Positions 15,838 to 22,477 of a stretch of DNA of 40,006 nt are shown one piece after another. This stretch comes from an uncultured Nitrospira sp. (GTDB taxonomy: Bacteria; Nitrospirota; Nitrospiria; Nitrospirales; Nitrospiraceae): assembly GCA_902500755.1 (NCBI GenBank), contig CABVRV010000027.1, positions 1 through 40,006 on the forward strand, in the 5' to 3' direction. Every line of letters starts with the position of its first letter. The stretch's first letter is position 1. A program made the translations under genes and the position numbers. The notes under the pieces are model-generated. The model ran no database searches. It was not told the DNA's origin and was given only the letters and a program-made list of their open reading frames with translations.

Positions 15838-16128
15838 ATGAGCATTCGAAAAGCTGGTGGTGAATGGGAACCGATGCTGCTTGCAGCCTCGCCTCGGTAT
15901 TGTAGGGTCTGCAAAGATGACCTTTATCGCGACAAGACCATGTTGCGTGGAGGCTGGTCCCGGTGCACGATCTGTGACGAATTTGTCCACTATAGTTGCC
16001 TTGCCAGCGGAAAAGTCTCCTTTCTGAAGGCCCGACCACGGGTATGTAAGACGTGTCGTTCGGTTCAGGAGGGGATCGTGCCGTCTCCCCCGAAAAAGGA
16101 CGAGCCTCCTGTGGCCGCCGCGTCATGA
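15838..16128 (+). CDS. small protein with a C4HC3 (PHD-like) zinc finger
   Basis: 96-aa protein, no family recognised. Eight putative zinc ligands are arranged C22-x2-C25-x17-C43-x2-C46-x4-H51-x2-C54-x15-C70-x2-C73. This spacing fits the cross-brace PHD-finger pattern (C4HC3), and the core GGWSRCTICDEFVHYSC resembles the W..C..C...H..C segment of eukaryotic PHD fingers; the Trp usual before the last Cys pair is missing. The N-terminus is short and the C-terminus is a Pro/Lys/Glu tail, probably disordered. The ATG lies 8 bp after a -10-like box and has no ribosome site. Two further unknown genes with metal-ligand-like or unclassified sequences follow. Function unknown; peptide binding is only a structural analogy. 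Confidence 0.72.
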   Translation: MSIRKAGGEWEPMLLAASPRYCRVCKDDLYRDKTMLRGGWSRCTICDEFVHYSCLASGKVSFLKARPRVCKTCRSVQEGIVPSPPKKDEPPVAAAS

Positions 16129-16337
16129 GTTGCGGTTCGACGCCCCGTCCTCTACGCTCCGACGTGACACGGCCCAGCAGTTCTCCCAGAACCATTCCGT
16201 GCGTGAAGGCCCCGTTGTTCTGATTGAGCGGCATCGGATCACGCCGGTAGGGCTCTTCTCGTGTGTGATTCCCGCGATGAGTCGGCAGACCGTTGCTGAC
16301 GACAGCGTAAATCGCGTGACTGTTCATTAAGCTGATC

Positions 16338-16709
16338 ATGGCACAGATCATTCGAAGTGGAGCGTTTCTTCAACAGTGTTGGTCGGTTCACCCGCTGTGT
16401 GTGACCGTCAAGCGAATGACAGATGAGAACGGGCTGATTCTCTCCTGTAGCTCATGCAAGTCAATCCATCATCTCGCGACCACCACTGTTGTGTCGAAAG
16501 GGCCCTCGGCGCAACGAACGGCCGAAGTAGACATCCTTCGGGACGAGCCGCCTGGCACAGAATTCCTCAAGGCCTGTGTCGCGACGCACCCGGCATCGCT
16601 TTCGCTTCGTGAGATGGACGTCTTTCTGGATCTGGTGCGGCTGCGCTGCGCCGACTGTCGACGTCTTTACGACTTGTCGGTTGCGACATTTGAAACACGG
16701 CAGAAATAA
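16338..16709 (+). CDS. hypothetical protein with duplicated CxxxH...CxxC module
   Basis: 123-aa protein made of two similar ~40-residue modules. Module A (10-46): F-L-x2-C14-x3-H18-P...M27...C37-x2-C40-x2-I-H-x-L. Module B (76-113): F-L-x2-C80-x3-H84-P...M93...C104-x2-C107-x2-L-Y-x-L. Each offers a C-x3-H-x18/19-C-x2-C ligand set, so each may bind one zinc. A Ser/Ala-rich linker separates them. The ATG at 16338 has only a weak upstream purine run. No catalytic motif. It lies between the PHD-like gene and another unknown gene, all on the same strand. Function unknown. Confidence 0.7.
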   Translation: MAQIIRSGAFLQQCWSVHPLCVTVKRMTDENGLILSCSSCKSIHHLATTTVVSKGPSAQRTAEVDILRDEPPGTEFLKACVATHPASLSLREMDVFLDLVRLRCADCRRLYDLSVATFETRQK

Positions 16710-16756
16710 CCAGGAGTTGAGAGAAGGGGGCCTCATCCCTTCACATCGCGATCATC

Positions 16757-17377
16757 ATGTCTCACTCTCTATTGTTTACCGATGAAGAGACCGCGCTGTT
16801 GGCCGATGCCCAGTTATTTCGAAAAAAAGCTGCGATCACGATAAAAATACGAGCTCAGCTTGAAACGACGCACGACGCCTTAAAACAAGAACTTACAGGC
16901 CTCTCACTTGTCACTCCTCCAGGGTTCGATGCAACGCTTTACCAATTGGTGAAGGGAGAGCACCTTGAGGATTTTCCGTATCAGTACCTGGATTGCCCTA
17001 AACACTTTGCCGGCTTGAACGCGTTCACGTTCCGCACGCTCGTGTGGTGGGGACACCATGTTACTTGCGCGTTGTTGCTCAAAGGCGCAGGAATTCCACA
17101 GTACAAACGGCAGTTCCTTGGCCGATTTCACCAGCTTGCCGGACATGAGTTGGAGCTTTCGCTGGCCCCGTCGCTGTGGGAGTGGAAGCGGGGCGAGGGC
17201 TATACCCTGCCGATTACCCATGATCGTAAGGCCCAGGTCGCGGCTGTGCTGGCGGAACGCTCGTTTATGAAGGTTGTGCGGTGTGTGCCGTTTAGCGACT
17301 CGAAGATTCAGACCGGGCAGTTGGCTCAGGTGGCGTGTAGTACGTTTCGATCGATGCTACCCATCGTCACCCTGTAG
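16757..17377 (+). CDS. conserved-looking hypothetical protein, 206 aa
   Basis: Cytoplasmic protein with no recognised domain. The N-terminal ~50 residues are helical and may form a coiled coil (FRKKAAITIKIRAQLETTH...LKQELTG). The middle is rich in aromatic and His residues (EDFPYQYLDCPKHFAGLNAF, FRTLVWWGHHVTCALLLKG), followed by a helical stretch (YKRQFLGRFHQLAGHELELS) and a C-terminal part with two Cys (C190 region and C198 region approximately). No signal peptide or membrane segment. The start is 47 bp after the preceding gene. It could be a ligand-binding or nucleic-acid-associated protein, but there is no direct evidence. Confidence 0.65.
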   Translation: MSHSLLFTDEETALLADAQLFRKKAAITIKIRAQLETTHDALKQELTGLSLVTPPGFDATLYQLVKGEHLEDFPYQYLDCPKHFAGLNAFTFRTLVWWGHHVTCALLLKGAGIPQYKRQFLGRFHQLAGHELELSLAPSLWEWKRGEGYTLPITHDRKAQVAAVLAERSFMKVVRCVPFSDSKIQTGQLAQVACSTFRSMLPIVTL

Positions 17378-17459
17378 GTCTTCCATGATGATTGTCTCCG
17401 AACCGTAACTTGGGTAGACTAAGCATCCATGATCGTTGACCTTTGACAGGGAGGAGCCT

Positions 17460-18107
17460 GTGAAGCCATCGCCTTTGCGGATTCTAGGTTGTGCCGTCAT
17501 GGTCGTGACCATGCTGGCCGGTTGTCGGGGAACGGGAACGGTGCGAGCTCTGGATTTGCGTGAGAAGCCGCCGATGGTGCAGGTGACCGACATCGAGCCG
17601 GTTAAGATCGCCATTGAACCGTTTGACGATCGACGGCCGGACAAAAGCCGTGTGGGTCTTCGCACGCACCTCTGGGGAGGAACCACGTATTTCAATGTCC
17701 CCGGTGAACGGCTGGCCAATGTGATCACCCAGCGACTCGCCGATCGGCTACGAACGCGTGGATGGGGAGATCGAGTGTGGGATGTGCGTGTGGCTCCCGC
17801 GGGATCTGTGCCGGACGCCGACATCGTCATCACCGGACAGGTGCTGGATTTTTCCGCGAGCGCGAAGAGTCGTGTCGGCTCCACCGTGATCGACACGAAG
17901 AGTCGATTCAAGGTGGTGGCGAAGAACCAGGCCGACCAGAGTACGACGATTCGTAACATTGAAGGAGGTCGCAGTCGGACGGTGTTCTGGTTTAGCGAGG
18001 AGGATATTCAGGAACAGTTGTCCGTTACGCTCAAAGATGGCATTGAGCGGCTGATTAGTGATACGACGATCGAGGACAAGGCGCTGCGGTCAGTTCGGGA
18101 GCAATGA
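17460..18107 (+). CDS. outer-membrane-type lipoprotein, YajG-like
   Basis: 215-aa lipoprotein. The GTG at 17460 is chosen because GGGAGGAG lies ~6 nt upstream and the product then begins with a standard lipoprotein signal (MKPSPLRILGCAVMVVTMLAGC) whose lipobox is LAGC; the acylated Cys is about residue 22. The mature domain begins with a VKIAIEPFDDRRPDKSRVG-like segment and continues with VPGERLANVITQRLADRLRTR and DADIVITGQVLDFSASA, resembling YajG-type or similar periplasmic domains. The residue after Cys is Arg, so export to the outer membrane is the default expectation. Function unknown. Confidence 0.75.
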   Translation: MKPSPLRILGCAVMVVTMLAGCRGTGTVRALDLREKPPMVQVTDIEPVKIAIEPFDDRRPDKSRVGLRTHLWGGTTYFNVPGERLANVITQRLADRLRTRGWGDRVWDVRVAPAGSVPDADIVITGQVLDFSASAKSRVGSTVIDTKSRFKVVAKNQADQSTTIRNIEGGRSRTVFWFSEEDIQEQLSVTLKDGIERLISDTTIEDKALRSVREQ

Positions 18108-18205
18108 ACTGGTGGAGTTGCCGGTGAAGCCTAGCCCGTCTGGTAGGAGGCGACAGCCTGCTGATCTCTCGTCTCCAGCCAAGGACCACCAAAAGGAACT
18201 CATCC

Positions 18206-19267
18206 GTGCGAGAGCGGCGGTGGGAAACAACGACGCCACTGAGCTTCAGTCAGGCTCTTGCTGTAGGTGATCGTCTCGCTACGCTCGGGTTAAAGCCGGC
18301 CGTCCCTGCCCAGGATGTGATCTGCTACGTCGAGGAGTGGACGGTCGGGTCTCCGGACGAGTTCGATCAACTTGATCCCTGGGCGACGGAAGATCTTACG
18401 CTCATTCACATCAGGGAACGATGGCGTGGTGATTTCTTCCTCCTTTCCGGCGCCTACCATACGGTCTATCAACGCCACCAAGATGTCGGGACCTACTGCT
18501 CCATCAGCCATCCCTGGCGAATTCGAGAGGTGCTGCAGCTTCACGATCAGCGGGGCATGTTCTGGATTGGGTTTCGGCATGCCCACTCGTTCATCCGTAT
18601 TCGGCTTCAGACTCAGGCAGTGATTACGCCGGGGGAGGTACGCGGCGATGCCGAACGGGCGCGCTGGTTGGATGAGCGCCGCGCGGCATTTCTGGAAGCG
18701 ATCGCCGTCTTGGACCTGCCGATTGAAACGCATGTGGAGAAGAGGGGTGTGGTCTTGCAGCCTTCTGATGCATCAGTACCCTTCTTCTGCTCGTGGCCTG
18801 ATGCCTTTGGCCCCTGTCAGTTCGAATACAACACCCAGGACGCGTTTGAGTTCCTCGTGCCGGCCAGCAAGTTGGCGGAAACGTTCAACCCGGAGCCGGC
18901 GGGAGTTCGGGCCTATCTCACGGGATTTTCCGAAGCAGCCCTGGCGGAATTCCAAGCCATTGAACCAGGTGCGCGGTACGCCTATCGCTGTTCGGTGCAT
19001 TGTCCGCTGGACGATCTGCCTGAGATTTTGACTGCGATCCAGCCTGATGGCATTCTGTATGCCACGCTCTGTGAATTTCAGACCCAGACCCTCTTGCCTG
19101 AACGTGAGGAGGCTTCGGTGATCATCGGGATTGTCGGGGTCAACGGACAGTACAAGATCGAAGCTCGCCTGAATCACGCACCGCTCTCGGAAGATGCCAT
19201 GGCTCCATGGCTAGAACGACTTATCGGCCATCCTGTCGTGTATGCGCCGCTCCCGGCGTTTGTCTGA
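18206..19267 (+). CDS. hypothetical protein, 353 aa
   Basis: Soluble protein without a recognised family. The GTG start at 18206 is preceded by AAGGAAC ~7 nt upstream. Features include a repeated mix of aromatic and acidic segments (VICYVEEWTVGSPDEFDQLD, GRDFFLLSG-like core, FWIGFRHAHSFIRIRLQ) and a C-terminal alpha/beta stretch (ILTAIQPDGILYATLCEFQT, ASVIIGIVGVNGQYKIEARL). No signal peptide, no membrane helix, no obvious catalytic triad. The next gene starts 5 bp after its stop, so the two are probably co-translated; that partner is a DUF2914 membrane protein. Confidence 0.65.
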   Translation: MRERRWETTTPLSFSQALAVGDRLATLGLKPAVPAQDVICYVEEWTVGSPDEFDQLDPWATEDLTLIHIRERWRGDFFLLSGAYHTVYQRHQDVGTYCSISHPWRIREVLQLHDQRGMFWIGFRHAHSFIRIRLQTQAVITPGEVRGDAERARWLDERRAAFLEAIAVLDLPIETHVEKRGVVLQPSDASVPFFCSWPDAFGPCQFEYNTQDAFEFLVPASKLAETFNPEPAGVRAYLTGFSEAALAEFQAIEPGARYAYRCSVHCPLDDLPEILTAIQPDGILYATLCEFQTQTLLPEREEASVIIGIVGVNGQYKIEARLNHAPLSEDAMAPWLERLIGHPVVYAPLPAFV

Positions 19268-19272
19268 CAAGA

Positions 19273-20487
19273 ATGCCGGTTGAGCAGCCCCAGGATCCTG
19301 TTTCTGAAGCGGTGCGGGCTCCCGCAGAATTCAATGTTTTCATTGAACAATCGAACGGGATTTCACAGAGTGGGAGGATGAGTCCATTCGCGAAGCTCCA
19401 GTCCGTTCTGGCTAAGCCATTCATGCCGGCAGTATTTTTTCTCTGCGGTGTGAGCTACGACACCGTGACGCTTTCGCGAATCGATCGGCTTCTGGATAAT
19501 CTGGTTCTGTTGCTCTACCTGGTGTTGCTGGGTGCCCTGATCGTATTGACGGGGCGATTGAGTATTGAATCTCCACCAGAGCGAGCACAACTCCTCTCAG
19601 GTCCCCAATGTACGCGGTGGGCATGGGAGGCCCGTCCCTATTACCCTATGGCGAGCCAGTTCCTTCTCGGTGGCCTCTTTAGCGCGTATGCGATTTTCTA
19701 TTCTCAAAGCGCCACGTTCACCGGCACGGCGATCTTCTTTGCCCTGCTCATCGTGCTCTTAGTGACCAACGAGTTCTTGCGCGACCGATTATCCAATCTT
19801 CAAATTTTGGTCGGTTTGTATACAGTAGTCAGTTTCGCATTTTTCACCTTCTTTCTGCCTGTGATCACAGGTTTGATGAATGTGGTGATCTTCTTGCTCG
19901 GCGCTCTCTTGAGCCTGGGTGTGACGCTGTATTTGGTTCAACTGGTCTATCGCAACAGACCGGATCAGTCAGCACGGGAAACATTCAGCGTGACGGCGCC
20001 CGCCGTGGCGCTCGTCACGGTACTGGTTGGATTTTACTTTCTGAATTGGATCCCGCCGGTGCCGCTGTCGCTCAAACACGGCGGCATCTACCATGATATC
20101 AAGCGAACGAATGGCCAGTTTGAGCTATTCTTTGAGAAGCAGTGGTATCAATTTTGGAAGCGCTCGGACACGACTTTCCCGGCCGAGGAGCCGATCTATT
20201 GTTTCACGGCGGTGTTCGCTCCTGTTGATCTCAACACGACCATCTACCACCACTGGTATTACCGTCCGAACGACAGTCGGCTTTTTACACATGCGGACAA
20301 AATCCCACTCAAAATCTCAGGCGGGCGCGAAGGCGGCTATCGTGCCTACAGCTTCAAGCGGGGTCTTGATCCGGGTGATTGGCGTGTCGATGTCGAGACC
20401 GAAGATGGGCGGATCATCGGACGGGTTGCCGTGAGGGTCCTGAACCAAACGGAAGAACAGCCGAGACTGGCGACGGTGTCGTATTAA
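19273..20487 (+). CDS. multi-pass membrane protein with C-terminal DUF2914 domain
   Basis: 404-aa protein. The ATG at 19273, five bases after the upstream stop, is preferred over a start at 19207 that would overlap the previous gene. About seven hydrophobic helices lie between residues ~55 and 275 (for example LLLYLVLLGALIVLTG, FLLGGLFSAYAIFY, TAIFFALLIVLLVTNEF, LVTVLVGFYFLNWIPPVPL). A periplasmic-type beta domain of ~130 residues follows, with the DUF2914 pattern (YCFTAVFAPVDLNTTIYHHW, YSFKRGLDPGDWRVDVETED, GRIIGRVAVRV). Function of DUF2914 proteins is unknown; an envelope role is inferred. Confidence 0.78.
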   Translation: MPVEQPQDPVSEAVRAPAEFNVFIEQSNGISQSGRMSPFAKLQSVLAKPFMPAVFFLCGVSYDTVTLSRIDRLLDNLVLLLYLVLLGALIVLTGRLSIESPPERAQLLSGPQCTRWAWEARPYYPMASQFLLGGLFSAYAIFYSQSATFTGTAIFFALLIVLLVTNEFLRDRLSNLQILVGLYTVVSFAFFTFFLPVITGLMNVVIFLLGALLSLGVTLYLVQLVYRNRPDQSARETFSVTAPAVALVTVLVGFYFLNWIPPVPLSLKHGGIYHDIKRTNGQFELFFEKQWYQFWKRSDTTFPAEEPIYCFTAVFAPVDLNTTIYHHWYYRPNDSRLFTHADKIPLKISGGREGGYRAYSFKRGLDPGDWRVDVETEDGRIIGRVAVRVLNQTEEQPRLATVSY

Positions 20488-20627
20488 GCCCAGATTATCG
20501 AACGGTTCGGTGGCGACAAATTTTTGAATGAACAGGGGGCGACGGTTGTCCAGTTCGGAGAGCAGGCAGTACCGCTTACAGGTACCCGGTTGCGAGCCAT
20601 CGCGGAAGAATGTACAGTAACCTTTCC

Positions 20628-20990
20628 ATGAGCGGGCGAACTCTTGCTCCATGTCCTGACAGCCCCAACTGCGTGTCGACTCAGGCGACAGACGAAGGCC
20701 ATGCTATCACGCCGTTTCGCTACACAAAGCCTCGGGCTGAAGCGAAGGAGGCGCTGAAGGCCGTGGTCAATTCGCTATCTCGGACTAAACTTGTCGAAGA
20801 AGACGAGTCCTACCTCCATTACGAATTCACCTCCCTGCTCCTTCGGTTCGTCGATGATGTCGAATTTCTTTTCGACGACGACACCAAAACCGTCCACTTC
20901 CGCTCTGCTTCCCGCACAGGCTACAGCGACCTTGGTGTCAATCGGCGACGAATGGAAGAAGTGCGGGCTCTTGTAGGCAGGAAAATCTAG
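20628..20990 (+). CDS. DUF1499 family protein
   Basis: 120-aa protein of the DUF1499 family (PF07386). The ATG at 20628 begins the diagnostic N-terminus LAPCPDSPNCVSTQA, with two Cys; upstream GTG/ATG codons in frame are unsupported. Then AEAKEALKAVVNSLSRTKLV, EEDESYLHYEFTSLLLRFVD and the signature DDDTKTVHFRSASRTGYSDL followed by GVNRRRMEEVRALV. Length is normal for the core domain. No signal peptide here, whereas many relatives have one or a lipobox, so it may be cytoplasmic. Function unknown. Confidence 0.85.
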   Translation: MSGRTLAPCPDSPNCVSTQATDEGHAITPFRYTKPRAEAKEALKAVVNSLSRTKLVEEDESYLHYEFTSLLLRFVDDVEFLFDDDTKTVHFRSASRTGYSDLGVNRRRMEEVRALVGRKI

Positions 20991-21032
20991 CGGTTTCTCC
21001 AAGCGCGCGCACTTAAGTTAGGTACCAAAATC

Positions 21033-21113
21033 ATGGCGATCAGCGCTGAAGATCGAGAACGGTTGATCCATATTCTCGAAGATCACGTCCAAGGAAGTGT
21101 GTCCCGTGGCTAG
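21033..21113 (+). other. 26-codon frame, possible gene remnant
   Basis: Short frame (MAISAEDRERLIHILEDH...) with a helix-like, gene-like sequence that ends abruptly at TAG. No clear ribosome site. It could be the broken N-terminus of a lost gene or chance. Confidence 0.15.
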
Positions 21114-21268
21114 CCCGATCCGATCATCATTCATGGCCGGGTTTCTTCCAATCCTGCTAGACCATTAGATGGTTTCTACTTTCCCGCACAGGTCCATCTG
21201 CCTCGATTGAGCTGTCGCTGTTCGATCCGGCCCTGGGAGGTTTAGATGGTAGGGGTGTTCTACACTGG

Positions 21269-21433
21269 TTAGGGCTTGGTTCCCAGGCGGCGTGTGTGCT
21301 GAAAAATACACTTTGGGCAGGTGTAATGAATGAACTGTTTTCCCCCCACCAGTCGCTTCGTCATGAGTACTTTGCACCAGGTGCAGAGGCGATCGGGTAA
21401 TTCAATCCGAGGCGTGTCTGAAAGAGTACCCAT
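21269..21433 (-). CDS. 54-aa zinc-ribbon protein
   Basis: Very small gene found by reading the minus strand. The product has two CxxC knuckles, C17-x2-C20 and C39-x2-C42, separated by 18 residues (RLCTWCKVLMTKRLVGGKQ, then HYTCPKC), a typical zinc ribbon. It has a short acidic start and a basic end (QHTRRLGTKP). The ATG at 21433 has only a distant AGGA-like site. The regular knuckle pattern, absence of internal stops and its position in an otherwise empty gap support it. It is divergent from the SpeD-like gene. Function unknown; a nucleic-acid or protein-binding accessory role is possible. Confidence 0.6.
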   Translation of the reverse strand: MGTLSDTPRIELPDRLCTWCKVLMTKRLVGGKQFIHYTCPKCIFQHTRRLGTKP

Positions 21434-21543
21434 TGAGAACGTATTGTTCCTGAGCGACGCGACCTTGTCAACCGAATGCGGATAACTTCCTGCCCAGGGC
21501 CAAAATATTTCTTACCGGGACGTGTGCATTAAGAAAAACATGG

Positions 21544-21571
21544 TATAGTTCACGCAATGGATAGTCCATTG
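21544..21571 (+). promoter_or_regulatory. -10-like box followed by a 17-bp dyad in the SpeD-like leader
   Basis: TATAGT at 21544-21549 could be a -10 box (no good -35 found). Six bases later comes CAATGGA-TAG-TCCATTG (21555-21571), a perfect 7-bp inverted repeat near the expected transcription start. It could be an operator or a 5'-UTR hairpin controlling the gene at 21607. Confidence 0.4.
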
Positions 21572-21606
21572 TGCCCAACCCTCTGACAGAAAGGTAGCGA
21601 CCTCCT

Positions 21607-22047
21607 ATGAGCACCTCGCCGAGTTCTGAATCCACGATCTTACCATCCGACGCCCCTGCAGCTGCGACCCGACCTGTTCAAGACATGGTGGGAAACGGCA
21701 AGGCATGGGGACTTTGCACCGCAGTCGATCTCCACGATTGCAATCCCGATCTTATCCGTGATGCAGACTCTATCAAGCGCTACGTTTTTGAGCTATGTGA
21801 GCTCATCGGGATGAAGCGCTTCGGCGAGTGCCAGGTCGTAAATTTCGGCGAGGGTCGCGTCGCCGGCTATTCCATGGTGCAGCTGATATCCACTTCGTTG
21901 ATCAGTGGGCACTTTGCTAACGACACCAATTACGCCTACCTCGACATTTTCAGCTGCAAAGGCTATGATCCGGCAGTTGTCGAATCCTTTTCGAAGGAAT
22001 TCTTCGGCGCCCGGCGTAGTGTCGCGACTGCCACTCTCCGGTACTAA
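21607..22047 (+). CDS. S-adenosylmethionine decarboxylase family (SpeD-like) protein, divergent
   Basis: 146-aa pyruvoyl-enzyme family member. After a ~30-residue Ser/Pro/Ala-rich N-terminus the fold begins at WGLCTAVDLHDCNPDLI and ends with YLDIFSCKGYDP. S97, H102 and C117 keep exactly the spacing of the processing and catalytic trio S63/H68/C83 of prokaryotic SpeD, so self-cleavage at S97 to form a pyruvoyl group is plausible. The flanking motif, normally SHISIHTWPE, reads SLISGHFAND, so His64 and the Trp are lost. Some SpeD homologues have become arginine or ornithine decarboxylases; substrate here is open. No spermidine synthase is nearby. A terminator follows. Confidence 0.75.
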   Translation: MSTSPSSESTILPSDAPAAATRPVQDMVGNGKAWGLCTAVDLHDCNPDLIRDADSIKRYVFELCELIGMKRFGECQVVNFGEGRVAGYSMVQLISTSLISGHFANDTNYAYLDIFSCKGYDPAVVESFSKEFFGARRSVATATLRY

Positions 22048-22071
22048 AAGGTTTCAGCCAATAGAGAAATT

Positions 22072-22107
22072 ACTCGGGGGCGGATCAAGTTCGCCCCCGT
22101 AGTTTTT
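22072..22107 (+). terminator. Rho-independent terminator after the SpeD-like gene
   Basis: CGGGGGCG (22075-22082), 9-nt loop, CGCCCCCG (22092-22099), extended by ACT/AGT pairs around one bulged T, then a T5 run (22103-22107). Its position 25 bp after the stop fits intrinsic termination. Confidence 0.85.
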
Positions 22108-22133
22108 CATCACGCGGGGGAGTTTGCCCATTC

Positions 22134-22472
22134 ATGAAAGGGAAAACGATACGAGAGGTGCTCGACACGCTTCCTTCAAAACTGGACAAAGATGCCGCCG
22201 AAGATGTTGATGCGGTATACCAGTTCGATCTTCAAGGAGCCCAAGGCGGGCAATATCAATTGTTGGTGCAAAATGGAAGCTGTGTCGTGAAGGATGGAAT
22301 CCATGACGATCCGCATGTGACGTTGTCGATGGCCGGAGAAGATTGTATTCGGATCCTCAACGGGCAGCTTAGCAGTATGACCATGGCCATGTCCGGGCGA
22401 TTGCGGATCACGGGAGATATTGGGTTGGCCATGCAACTCAAATCCTTGTTTCCCAACATTGTGGAGCATTGA
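22134..22472 (+). CDS. SCP2 sterol-carrier domain protein
   Basis: 112-aa single-domain SCP2 (sterol carrier protein 2, PF02036) protein, a small alpha/beta fold that binds lipids in a hydrophobic cavity. Recognisable segments are AVYQFDLQGAQGGQYQLLVQ, VVKDGIHDDPHVTLSMAGED and ILNGQLSSMTMAMSGRLRI, followed by GDIGLAMQLKSLFP. GGGGGAG lies ~12 nt upstream of the ATG. It is separated from the SpeD-like gene by a terminator and converges on the RND gene (5 bp between stops). Possible ligands include hopanoids or other lipids, which is speculation. Confidence 0.88.
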   Translation: MKGKTIREVLDTLPSKLDKDAAEDVDAVYQFDLQGAQGGQYQLLVQNGSCVVKDGIHDDPHVTLSMAGEDCIRILNGQLSSMTMAMSGRLRITGDIGLAMQLKSLFPNIVEH

Positions 22473-22477
22473 GAGAG

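Noticed and set aside
16130-16330. 66-aa frame between the PHD-like and CxxxH/CxxC genes
   Set aside because: No ribosome site or recognisable domain; the region is probably intergenic.
20488-20652. Frames between the DUF2914 and DUF1499 genes (minus-strand GYCTFFRDGSQPGTCKRY-like peptide; in-frame continuation of DUF2914 after its stop)
   Set aside because: The minus frame runs without stop deep into the DUF2914 gene and has no ribosome site; the plus continuation has no start. Both look like shadows, though the Cys spacing of the first was tempting.
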